From: Actinomycetes bacterium
GTDB lineage: Bacteria > Actinomycetota > Actinomycetes > Actinomycetales > Microbacteriaceae
Direction of reading: 5' to 3'
Assembly (NCBI GenBank): GCA_023421635.1
Contig: JAEZSU010000012.1
Span: 1 to 9,146 of the forward strand
DNA: 9,146 bases
A program made the position numbers and the translations under genes. Numbering within the stretch: the stretch's first letter is position 1; each line of letters opens with the position of its first letter. A model generated the notes under the pieces. That model was given only the letters and a program-made list of their open reading frames with translations. It was not told where the DNA came from and did not search any database. Of the stretch, positions 1-8,034 are shown one piece after another.

Positions 1-954
1 GAGCAGGGCCGTCAGGTGTCGGGACGGGTCGGCGCCGCGTGCGGCGCTCACCCGTGACGGGATCAGCCGGTGGGCGAAGACGGGGACCACGAGCGCAGCG
101 ACGTCGTCGGGGATGACGAACCCGCGCCCGTCGAGCGCGGCCTGCACCTTGGCGGCCCGCACGAGTTGCAGCGTCGCGCGCGGACTCGCACCGAGGCGCA
201 GCTCCGGGTGGGAGCGGGTCGCGCGGGCGAGGGCGACCGCGTACTCCTCGACGGCGGGGGAGACATGGATGCCGCGGGCCCACCGGACGAGCTCGCGGAC
301 CCCGGCCGCGTCGATCACGGGGGAGATCCGGGTCAGGGGGTTGTCGTGCTCGCGCTGGCGCAGCATCGCGGCCTCCGCGGCGGCATCCGGGTAGCCCATC
401 GAGATGCGCAGCATGAACCGGTCGCGCTGTGCCTCGGGCAGCTCGTAGGTGCCCTCCATGTCCAGCGGATTCTGGGTGGCGACCACGAGGAAGGGCTCGG
501 GCAGTTCGTGGGAGCGCCCGTCCACCGTGACCTGGTGCTCCTCCATCGCCTCCAGGAGCGCCGACTGGGTCTTGGGGGACGAGCGGTTGATCTCGTCGGC
601 GATGACGATGTGCGCGAACACCGCACCCGGCTTGAACTCGAACTCCCGCGCGACCGGGTCGAACACCGAGACGCCCGTGACATCGCCCGGCAGCAGGTCG
701 GGCGTGAACTGGATGCGGCGCACGGTCGCGTCGACCGACGCGGCGAGGGCACGGGCGAGCATGGTCTTGCCGACGCCAGGCACGTCCTCGATGAGCAGGT
801 GCCCCTCGGCGAGGAGGGCGATCAGCACGGCGCGGACGGCGTCGGGCTTGCCGTCGATGACCGCTTCCACCGAGCGGGTGATGGCGTCGGTGACCTCGGC
901 GAACCGTTCGGCGGTCATCTCCGCCGGAGCGATCTGGGGTTCCAGGTCCGTCAT
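1..954 (-). CDS. MoxR family AAA+ ATPase (3' end cut by window edge)
   Basis: Cytoplasmic AAA+ ATPase of the MoxR family, thought to act as a chaperone in maturing or activating partner proteins, often with DUF58/VWA-domain proteins encoded next to it. The frame is open from the ATG at 954-952 to base 1, giving 318 codons; family members are usually about 320-350 residues, so only a short C-terminal end should be missing. Visible motifs are Walker A PGVGKT (residues 59-64), Walker B VIADEINR with D120 and E121, and the sensor 1 stretch ATQNPLDMEGTYELPEAQRD (159-178) with N162. This last stretch is diagnostic of MoxR. The C-terminal third (from about 240) fits the AAA lid domain. The start is supported by a strong ribosome binding site, GGGGAGGAG, six bases upstream on the minus strand. 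The gene is transcribed away from ffs; its usual partners would lie left of the window. Family is secure; the client is unknown. Confidence 0.95.
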   Translation of the reverse strand, partial: MTDLEPQIAPAEMTAERFAEVTDAITRSVEAVIDGKPDAVRAVLIALLAEGHLLIEDVPGVGKTMLARALAASVDATVRRIQFTPDLLPGDVTGVSVFDPVAREFEFKPGAVFAHIVIADEINRSSPKTQSALLEAMEEHQVTVDGRSHELPEPFLVVATQNPLDMEGTYELPEAQRDRFMLRISMGYPDAAAEAAMLRQREHDNPLTRISPVIDAAGVRELVRWARGIHVSPAVEEYAVALARATRSHPELRLGASPRATLQLVRAAKVQAALDGRGFVIPDDVAALVVPVFAHRLIPSRVSAARGADPSRHLTALL

Positions 955-967
955 CCGTCTCCTCCCC
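955..967 (-). promoter_or_regulatory. Ribosome binding site of the MoxR gene
   Basis: On the minus strand GGGGAGGAGACGG directly precedes the ATG. The GGAGG core (965-961) sits six bases from the start codon, which fixes the start at 954. Confidence 0.75.
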
Positions 968-984
968 GCAGCGGGTGTGCAGCG

Positions 985-990
985 ATCGTA
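985..990 (-). promoter_or_regulatory. Possible -10 box for the MoxR gene
   Basis: Reads TACGAT on the minus strand, a good -10 hexamer in otherwise G/C-rich DNA. It would start transcription near 978 and leave a leader of about 24 bases carrying the ribosome binding site. No clear -35 box is seen, so this is tentative. It lies back to back with the ffs promoter in the 104-base divergent spacer. Confidence 0.35.
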
Positions 991-1046
991 ACCCGCTGGA
1001 CGGGGGTGCGGACCGGTCGGATGAGCATCCGGCTGCGCGGCTGCGG

Positions 1047-1052
1047 TAGACT
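1047..1052 (+). promoter_or_regulatory. Probable -10 box of the SRP RNA gene
   Basis: TAGACT lies six bases before G1059, the base at which the outermost pair of the predicted RNA stem begins (G1059 with C1146). The agreement of promoter spacing with RNA folding supports both. No good -35 match to TTGACA is visible. Confidence 0.5.
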
Positions 1053-1058
1053 CGTGGC

Positions 1059-1150
1059 GGCTCTCCGCGTGGCGACACCCAGGCCAACTCCCCCAGGACG
1101 GAAACGTAGCAAGGGTAACCAGGCTCTGTCGGGTGCGCGGAGGGTCTTTT
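1059..1150 (+). ncRNA. ffs: Signal recognition particle RNA, small bacterial type (4.5S)
   Basis: RNA core of the signal recognition particle; with Ffh it directs ribosomes making membrane proteins to the membrane. The sequence folds as one long hairpin. Outer stem: 1059-1069 pairs with 1136-1146 (two G-U pairs). Next, CACCC 1076-1080 pairs with GGGTG 1131-1135 across a bulge on the 5' side. The conserved domain IV then appears: CCC 1091-1093 pairs with GGG 1113-1115, the symmetric loop is formed by CAGG (1094-1097) and AGCA (1108-1111), and the tip is ACG/CGT closed by a GAAA tetraloop (1101-1104). The CAGG/AGCA pair and GNRA-type tip are the Ffh-binding hallmark. The size, about 92 nt, fits the small type without an Alu domain. 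The exact 5' end is inferred from the -10 box and pairing, and the 3' end from the T-rich run. Confidence 0.93.
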
Positions 1151-1155
1151 CTTTT
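1136..1155 (+). terminator. Intrinsic terminator formed by the SRP RNA stem and T-rich tract
   Basis: The 3' arm of the outer SRP stem (1136-1146) runs directly into a T-rich stretch (1147-1155, eight T in nine bases), the most T-rich spot in the window. The RNA hairpin itself thus supplies the terminator. It should keep ffs transcription from running into pta, whose own promoter lies 70 bases further on. Confidence 0.65.
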
Positions 1156-1224
1156 GCCCCGGCGACCGTGATCCGCCGCGCGTCAAGGGGACGTCCGGGG
1201 GTAGGCCGGGGCAGTGGGCGCGCC

Positions 1225-1230
1225 TAGGCT
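1225..1230 (+). promoter_or_regulatory. Probable -10 box driving a leaderless pta transcript
   Basis: TAGGCT is followed by six bases and then the GTG start of pta at 1237, so transcription would begin on or next to the start codon. No Shine-Dalgarno sequence precedes the GTG, as expected for a leaderless message. The same hexamer and spacing occur before dnaX. No clear -35 box. Confidence 0.6.
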
Positions 1231-1236
1231 TGACGG

Positions 1237-3350
1237 GTGGCCCACAGCATCATGATCACCTCCGCCGAGGGGCACTCGGGCAAATCGACCGTCGCGCTCG
1301 GTGTCCTCGACGCCTTGAGCCACGCGACCGCCCGCGTCGGGGTCTTCCGCACCATCGCCCGCTCGACGAGCGAGCGCGACTACGTGCTCGAGATGCTGCT
1401 GGACCACGACGGTGTCGACCTCGACTACGACGCATGCATCGGCGTGGGCTACGACGACCTGCACGCCGACCCGGATGCCGCCATGGCGCGCATCGTGGAG
1501 CGGTACAAGGCCGTCGAGGCGCAGTGCGACGCGGTCGTCGTGCTCGGCAGCGACTACACGGATGTCGGGAGCCCCGCCGAGTTCGCCTACAACGCCCGGA
1601 TCGCTGCGAACCTCGGGGTGCCGGTGCTGCTCGTCGTCGGCGGCCGGTCGCAGCACGGCCGGAGCGACCAGCTCGGCATGAGCGACCCGAGGAGCCCCGA
1701 GGACGTCGCGCAGGTCGCGGCCCTCGCCCTCGGCGAGCTGCGCGCCGAACGCGCCGAGCTCTTCGCAGTCGTCGCCAACCGGGTCGAACCCGACCTGCGG
1801 GACGCCACCGTGGCCGCGGTGCGGACCCGCGTCGGCGACCAGGTGCCGGTGTGGGCGCTGCCCGAGGACCGGTTCCTCGTCGCACCGTCGGTGCGCGGGG
1901 TGATGCGGGCGGTGGACGGCGTCCTGCGCAAGGGCGACCCGGACCTCCTGACGCGTGAGGTGCTCGGCGTCGTCGTCGCCGGCATGTCCATGGTCAACGT
2001 GCTGCCACGACTCACCGACAGCGCCGTGGTCGTGATCCCCGCCGACCGCACCGAGGTGCTGCTGGCGGCCCTGCTCGCCCACGCATCCGGCACGTTCCCC
2101 TCGCTCGCCGCGATCGTGCTGAACGGGCCGTTCCCGCTGCCGGAGGCGATCGACCGGCTCATCGACGGGCTGGGCACGACCCTCCCCATCATCGCCACCG
2201 ACCTCGGCACGTACGACACCGCCGTGCGGATCATGAACACGCGCGGCCGGCTCGCCGCGGACTCGCAGCGCCGCTACGACACGGCGCTGTCCCTCTTCGA
2301 GCAGCACGTGGACGGGGCGGAACTCACCCGCCTGCTCGGTCTCGCACGTCCCACCGTCGTGACGCCGCTCATGTTCCAGTACCGGCTGATCGAGCGCGCG
2401 CGTGCGGCGCGGCGTCACATCGTGCTGCCCGAAGGCGACGACGACCGCATCCTTCGCGCCGCCGCCACGGTGCTCGCCCGCGGGATCGCCGACCTCACGA
2501 TCCTGGGCGAGGAGATCGAGGTGCGCTCGCGGGCGATGGAGCTCGGTATCGACATCTCCGCGGCGCGGGTGGTCAGCCCGTTCGACGCGGTGCTCGGCGA
2601 GCGGTTCGCCGCCGAATACGCCAGGCTGCGCGCCCACCGCGGGGTGACGCTGCAGCAGGCTGCCGACACCGTCACCGACGTCTCCTACTTCGGCACCATG
2701 ATGGTGCACGCGGGCCTTGCCGACGGCATGGTCTCCGGTGCCGCGCACACCACGGCGCACACCATCCGTCCCGCCTTCGAGGTCATCAAGACCAAGCCCG
2801 GCGTGTCCGTCGTCTCGAGCGTCTTCCTCATGGCGCTCGCCGACCGCGTGCTCGTGTACGGCGACTGCGCCGTCATCCCCGACCCGACCGCGCAGCAGCT
2901 CGCCGACATCGCGGTGGAATCGGCGGCGACCGCGGCGCAGTTCGGCATCGATCCGCGCGTGGCGATGCTCTCCTACTCGACCGGCGAGTCGGGCTCCGGT
3001 GCCGACGTCGACAAGGTGCGCGAGGCGACCGCGCTCGTCCGGGAACGCGCACCGCAGCTGCCGGTGGAAGGACCCATCCAGTACGACGCCGCCGCCGACG
3101 CCGCGGTCGCGCAGGCGAAGCTCCCCGGCTCGGCCGTGGCGGGCCGGGCGACCGTGTTCGTGTTCCCCGATCTGAACACCGGCAACAACACGTACAAGGC
3201 GGTGCAGCGCTCGGCCGGGGCGGTCGCGATCGGCCCGGTGCTGCAGGGCCTGAACAAGCCCATCAACGACCTCTCGCGCGGCGCACTGGTGGAGGACATC
3301 GTCAACACCATCGCGATCACCGCCATCCAGGCGCAGGGGGAGGACCCGGC

Positions 3351-3354
<4 letters not shown>
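1237..3354 (+). CDS. pta: Phosphate acetyltransferase (long three-domain form)
   Basis: Reversibly converts acetyl-CoA and phosphate to acetyl phosphate and CoA in the cytoplasm, the first step of the Pta-AckA acetate pathway. The 705-residue length matches the long Pta form. The N-terminal third (about 1-210) is a P-loop, dethiobiotin-synthetase-like domain with a Walker A-like segment GHSGKST (12-18). A DRTGG-type domain follows (about 215-330; DRTE at 270-273). The C-terminal catalytic PTA_PTB domain begins near residue 377, with an active-site region around SYSTGESGSG (579-588) and the family signature PDLNTGNNTYK (644-654) followed by a GPVLQGLNKP segment. The GTG at 1237 is chosen over the in-frame ATG at 1252 because a -10 box sits at leaderless distance and because the earlier start gives the usual N-terminus before the P-loop. 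The stop overlaps the ackA start. Identity is secure; the role of the N-terminal domain in this organism is not known. Confidence 0.97.
3339..3343 (+). promoter_or_regulatory. Ribosome binding site of ackA inside the pta 3' end
   Basis: GGAGG lies within the last codons of pta, seven bases before the ackA ATG. With the ATGA stop/start overlap it points to coupled translation of the two enzymes. Confidence 0.7.
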
Positions 3355-4586
<1,232 letters not shown>

Positions 4587-4629
4587 GCGTGCCCGCCCCG
4601 AACGCCCACGAGCCATTCGACCCATCACT

Positions 4630-4634
4630 GGAGG
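4630..4634 (+). promoter_or_regulatory. Ribosome binding site of the HAD phosphatase gene
   Basis: GGAGG four bases before the GTG at 4639. The spacing is short but this is the only good site nearby, and it fixes the start just before the conserved N-terminal strand. Confidence 0.6.
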
Positions 4635-4638
4635 ATCT

Positions 4639-5364
4639 GTGACCACCCTGCCCGACCTGACCGCCTACGACGCGGTGCTGTTCGACCTCGACGGCGTGCT
4701 GACGCCCACCGCCGAGGTGCACATGCACGCGTGGCGCACGATGTTCGAGGACCTGTTCGCCGCGTGGGGGATCGAGCCGCCGTACACCGACGCGGACTAC
4801 TTCGAGTACCTCGACGGCAAGAAGCGCTACGACGGCGTGGCGGGGCTGCTGCGCAGCCGCGACGTGGAGGTGCCGTGGGGCGACCCCTCGGACGCACCGA
4901 CCGAGCAGACCGTGTGCGGCATCGGCAACCGCAAGAACGACGTGTTCGCGGCCGTGCTGCGCGCCGACGGCATCGGCCCGTACGAGGGGTCGCTGCGCCT
5001 GGTCGACCGGCTCGTCGCTGCCGGGGTCCCGGTCGCCGTCGTCTCCAGCTCGAAGAACGCGGAGGAGGTGCTGGCGGCCGCCGGCATCCGCGACCGGTTC
5101 GGCGTGGTGATGGACGGCGTCATCGCCGAACGCGATGGGCTGGCCTCCAAGCCCGCCCCCGACGTCTTCGTGACGGCGGCGCGGATGCTGGGCGTCGACC
5201 CCGCGCGCTGCGCGGCCGTCGAGGACGCCGTCAGCGGCGTGCGCTCCGCATCCGCCGGCGGGTTCGCGCTCGTCGTCGGGGTGGATCGGGGCGTCGGTGC
5301 GGATGCGCTGACCGCCGCCGGCGCCGACGTGGTCGTGGACGACCTCTCCGCCTTCGTAGACTGA
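4639..5364 (+). CDS. HAD-superfamily phosphatase, beta-phosphoglucomutase family
   Basis: Probably converts beta-glucose 1-phosphate to glucose 6-phosphate, the product that an inverting GH65 phosphorylase would release. The 241-residue protein carries all four HAD motifs: I, LFDLDGVLT (14-22) with nucleophile D16 and acid/base D18; II, VVSSSKN (134-140); III, K171 in ASKPAPD; IV, VEDAVSG (194-200) with E195 and D196 as metal ligands. An alpha-helical cap (about 25-105) follows motif I, and its HMHAW segment resembles the start of the cap in known beta-phosphoglucomutases. The adjacent GH65 gene, 35 bases downstream, is the main support for the substrate; this pairing resembles mycobacterial Rv3400-Rv3401. 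A general sugar-phosphate phosphatase is the alternative. The GTG start follows a GGAGG site. The enzyme class is secure; the exact reaction is inferred. Confidence 0.88.
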   Translation: MTTLPDLTAYDAVLFDLDGVLTPTAEVHMHAWRTMFEDLFAAWGIEPPYTDADYFEYLDGKKRYDGVAGLLRSRDVEVPWGDPSDAPTEQTVCGIGNRKNDVFAAVLRADGIGPYEGSLRLVDRLVAAGVPVAVVSSSKNAEEVLAAAGIRDRFGVVMDGVIAERDGLASKPAPDVFVTAARMLGVDPARCAAVEDAVSGVRSASAGGFALVVGVDRGVGADALTAAGADVVVDDLSAFVD

Positions 5365-5380
5365 CCCATCGACATACCCG

Positions 5381-5388
5381 AGAGAAGG
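5381..5388 (+). promoter_or_regulatory. Probable ribosome binding site of the GH65 gene
   Basis: AGAGAAGG, eleven bases before the ATG at 5400. Spacing is on the long side. It favours the first of two adjacent ATG codons (5400, 5403), since the second would be even further away. Confidence 0.45.
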
Positions 5389-5399
5389 CTGCCCGAACA

Positions 5400-7934
5400 A
5401 TGATGGATCGCGACCGTTTCCCCGTCGACCCCTGGCGACTGGTGGAGACCTCGTACTCGCTCGAGGATGCGGGGGTGACCGAGACGATCTTCTCGGTCGC
5501 GAACGGGTACCTGGGTCTGCGCGGCAACCAGCCCGAGGGCAGGTTCGGCCACGAGCAGGGCACGTTCATCAACGGCTTCCACGAGACCTTCCCGATCCGC
5601 CACGCCGAGCAGGCGTACGGATTCGCCGAGGTCGGCCAGACGATCGTGAACGCGCCCGACGCGAAGGTGATGCGCGTCTACGTGGACGACGAGCCGTTGT
5701 CGTTCGACATCGCCGAGCTGCTCGAGTACGAGCGGGTGCTCGACATGCGCGACGGCGTCATGCGCCGGCACCTGGTGTGGCGCACCACGTCCGGCAAGCG
5801 GGTGCGGATCGACTACGAGCGCATGGTCTCGTTCGAGGAGAAGCACCTCGCGATCATGAGCGTCGAGGTGACGGTCCTCGACGCGGACGCGCCCGTCGCG
5901 ATCTCCTGCCAGCTGCTGAACCGGCAGGACGGCGAGGACGTCTACGGCGGCTCGCCGAGCGCGCAGAAGAAGGCCGGCTTCGACCCCCGCAAGGCGGAGC
6001 GCATCGCCGACCGCGTGCTCATCCCGAACGAGTACTGGCAGGACGAGAACCGTTCGGTGCTCAGCTACCGGGTGAACCAGTCCGGCATGACGGTCGCCGT
6101 CGTGGCCGACCACGTGATCGAGACCGAGAACGAGCACAACGCGCGGGCTCTCATCCAGCCCGACATCGCGAAGAACGTGTTCCGCGTGCACGCGAAGGCC
6201 GGCGTCCCGGTCAAGGTCACCAAGACGGTCAGCTACCACACCTCCCGCGGCGTCCCCACGCGCGAGCTCATCGATCGCTGCCGTCGCACCATCGACCGCG
6301 CCGCCGAGGTCGGCGTCCAGGCGATCTTCGAGCGGCAGCGGCAGTGGCTGGCGGACTTCTGGGACCGCTCCGACGTGCGCATCGCCGGGCACGACGACCT
6401 GCAGCAGGCGACCAGGTGGTGCCTGTTCCAGCTGGCGCAGGCCTCGGCGCGCGCCGACGGCATGGGGGTGCCCGCCAAGGGGCTCACCGGCTCCGGGTAC
6501 AGCGGCCACTACTTCTGGGACACCGAGGTGTACGTGCTGCCGTTCCTCGCGTACACGTCGCCGCTGTGGGCGCGGAACGCACTGCGGATGCGGGTGCTCA
6601 TGCTCCCCGCCGCCCGCAAGCGCGCGTTCCAGCTCAACGAGGCGGGCGCCCTGTTCCCGTGGCGCACGATCAACGGCGAGGAGGCCTCGGCCTACTACGC
6701 CGCCGGCACCGCGCAGTACCACATCAACGCCGACGTCAGCTTCGCCCTGGCCAAGTACGTCCGGGCCACCGGCGACGTGGACTTCCTCTACCGAGAGGCG
6801 GTCGACATCGCCGTGGAGACGGCGCGCCTGTGGGCGACGCTGGGCTTCTGGCGCGAGGAGATCGACGGCGAGGACAGCTTCCACATCCACGGCGTCACCG
6901 GGCCGGACGAGTACACGACGGTCGTCAACGACAACCTCTTCACGAACGTGATGGCCCGCTTCAACCTCCGGTTCGCGGCCCGCACCGTCCGGGAGATGGC
7001 CGAGGACGCACCCGAGGCGTACCGGCAGATGGCGGAGCGGCTGAACCTCGACCCGAGTGAGGCGGAGGGCTGGGAGCGCGCTGCGGAGGCGATGCACATC
7101 CCGTTCAGCCCGTCCCTCGGCATCCACCCGCAGGACGAGGTGTTCCTGCAGCGGGAGATGTGGGACCTCGAGAACACCCCGGCGGAGCAGCGGCCGCTGC
7201 TGCTGCACTTCCACCCGCTCGTGATCTACCGGTACCAGGTGCTCAAGCAGGCCGATGTGGTGCTGGCGCTGTACCTGCAGGGCAACCACTTCACCGACGA
7301 GGAGAAGCTCGCCGACTTCGAGTACTACGACCCGCTGACCACGGGCGACTCCACCCTCTCCGGCGTCGTCCAGTCGATCCTCGCGGCGGAGGTGGGCTAC
7401 CAGGAGCTCGCGCTCGAGTACTTCCTCGACGGCATCTTCGTCGACCTCGCCGACCTGCACAACAACGCGGCCGACGGGGTGCACGTCGCCTCGGCCGGCG
7501 GGGTGTGGACCTCGCTCGTCGGCGGCTTCGGCGGCATGCGCGACCACTACGGCGAGCTGACCTTCGACCCGCGCCTGCCGGCGACGTGGCCGGAGCTGTC
7601 GTACACGCTCACCTGGCACGGCACGAAGCTGCGGATCACCCTGCGCCGCGAGGAGATGATCGTTCGCGCCGAGGGGGACGGCGATCCGGTGCCGTTCATG
7701 GTGCGCGGGGTCGGGTACGTCGTCGCCGGCGGCGACGAGGTCGTGGTGCCGCTCGCGACCCAGGGGCGCGTCCGCCCGGGCCGGCCCACGCTCGGCATGT
7801 TCGCCGACGCGCGACGCGAGGACGGCACCCTGCTGTCGGCGTCCGTGCCCATCATGACCACGAGCATCCCCGTGGTCACCGACACGGTCCCGGTGACCAC
7901 CACCGCCGACGCCGAGGCGCCGCTCGACGCCTGA
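5400..7934 (+). CDS. Glycoside hydrolase family 65 protein, probable disaccharide phosphorylase
   Basis: GH65 enzymes mostly phosphorolyse alpha-glucosides (maltose, trehalose, kojibiose, nigerose) to beta-glucose 1-phosphate and a free sugar; a few are hydrolases. This 844-residue protein has the family's order: N-terminal beta-sandwich (about 10-270), linker, (alpha/alpha)6 barrel (about 325-700) and a small C-terminal beta domain (about 700-770). Catalytic-domain landmarks are FWDTE (372-376), VTGPDEY (499-505) with E504 as probable general acid, and LKQADVV with K616 and Q617, which in relatives contact the sugar. The segments TTGDSTLSG and DGVHVASAGG lie where phosphorylases bind phosphate. 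No signal peptide is seen, so it should act in the cytoplasm on an imported or internal sugar. The last 30 residues (815-844) form a Thr/Val/Pro-rich tail absent from the core family. A beta-phosphoglucomutase-like gene just upstream favours phosphorylase over hydrolase. The sugar substrate cannot be decided from sequence. Confidence 0.9.
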   Translation: MMDRDRFPVDPWRLVETSYSLEDAGVTETIFSVANGYLGLRGNQPEGRFGHEQGTFINGFHETFPIRHAEQAYGFAEVGQTIVNAPDAKVMRVYVDDEPLSFDIAELLEYERVLDMRDGVMRRHLVWRTTSGKRVRIDYERMVSFEEKHLAIMSVEVTVLDADAPVAISCQLLNRQDGEDVYGGSPSAQKKAGFDPRKAERIADRVLIPNEYWQDENRSVLSYRVNQSGMTVAVVADHVIETENEHNARALIQPDIAKNVFRVHAKAGVPVKVTKTVSYHTSRGVPTRELIDRCRRTIDRAAEVGVQAIFERQRQWLADFWDRSDVRIAGHDDLQQATRWCLFQLAQASARADGMGVPAKGLTGSGYSGHYFWDTEVYVLPFLAYTSPLWARNALRMRVLMLPAARKRAFQLNEAGALFPWRTINGEEASAYYAAGTAQYHINADVSFALAKYVRATGDVDFLYREAVDIAVETARLWATLGFWREEIDGEDSFHIHGVTGPDEYTTVVNDNLFTNVMARFNLRFAARTVREMAEDAPEAYRQMAERLNLDPSEAEGWERAAEAMHIPFSPSLGIHPQDEVFLQREMWDLENTPAEQRPLLLHFHPLVIYRYQVLKQADVVLALYLQGNHFTDEEKLADFEYYDPLTTGDSTLSGVVQSILAAEVGYQELALEYFLDGIFVDLADLHNNAADGVHVASAGGVWTSLVGGFGGMRDHYGELTFDPRLPATWPELSYTLTWHGTKLRITLRREEMIVRAEGDGDPVPFMVRGVGYVVAGGDEVVVPLATQGRVRPGRPTLGMFADARREDGTLLSASVPIMTTSIPVVTDTVPVTTTADAEAPLDA

Positions 7935-7940
7935 CACGTC

Positions 7941-7981
7941 CGCCCTCCGTGCCAGCTCCTCGCGATCGGGCACGGAGGGCG
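7941..7981 (+). terminator. Perfect 13-bp inverted repeat after the GH65 gene, likely terminator
   Basis: The arms at 7941-7953 and 7969-7981 are perfect reverse complements (left arm CGCCCTCCGTGCC) around a 15-base loop. It starts seven bases after the GH65 stop codon and ends about 40 bases before the dnaX promoter. No T-run follows, as is common for actinobacterial hairpin terminators, so efficiency is uncertain; it may instead protect the 3' end of the upstream message. Confidence 0.65.
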
Positions 7982-8022
7982 CAGACGGATGCGGCCGCTC
8001 CCGCGATGTCGGCGGCACACCG

Positions 8023-8028
8023 TAGGCT
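8023..8028 (+). promoter_or_regulatory. Probable -10 box driving a leaderless dnaX transcript
   Basis: TAGGCT, six bases before the GTG start of dnaX, the same hexamer and spacing as before pta. No Shine-Dalgarno sequence lies between it and the GTG. No convincing -35 box. Confidence 0.6.
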
Positions 8029-8034
8029 GGTCTG

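Noticed and set aside
70..1227. Plus-strand open frame of 385 codons running over the MoxR gene, the spacer and ffs
   Set aside because: It is antisense to a motif-complete MoxR gene and then passes through the structured SRP RNA and its terminator, which no real protein gene would do.
1252..1254. Alternative in-frame ATG start for pta
   Set aside because: It has no Shine-Dalgarno site and would remove residues next to the P-loop; the GTG at 1237 sits exactly at leaderless distance from a -10 box.
4587..4638. Gap between ackA and the HAD gene examined for a terminator or promoter
   Set aside because: No inverted repeat of note, no T-run and no -10-like hexamer were seen; only the ribosome binding site of the next gene is present.
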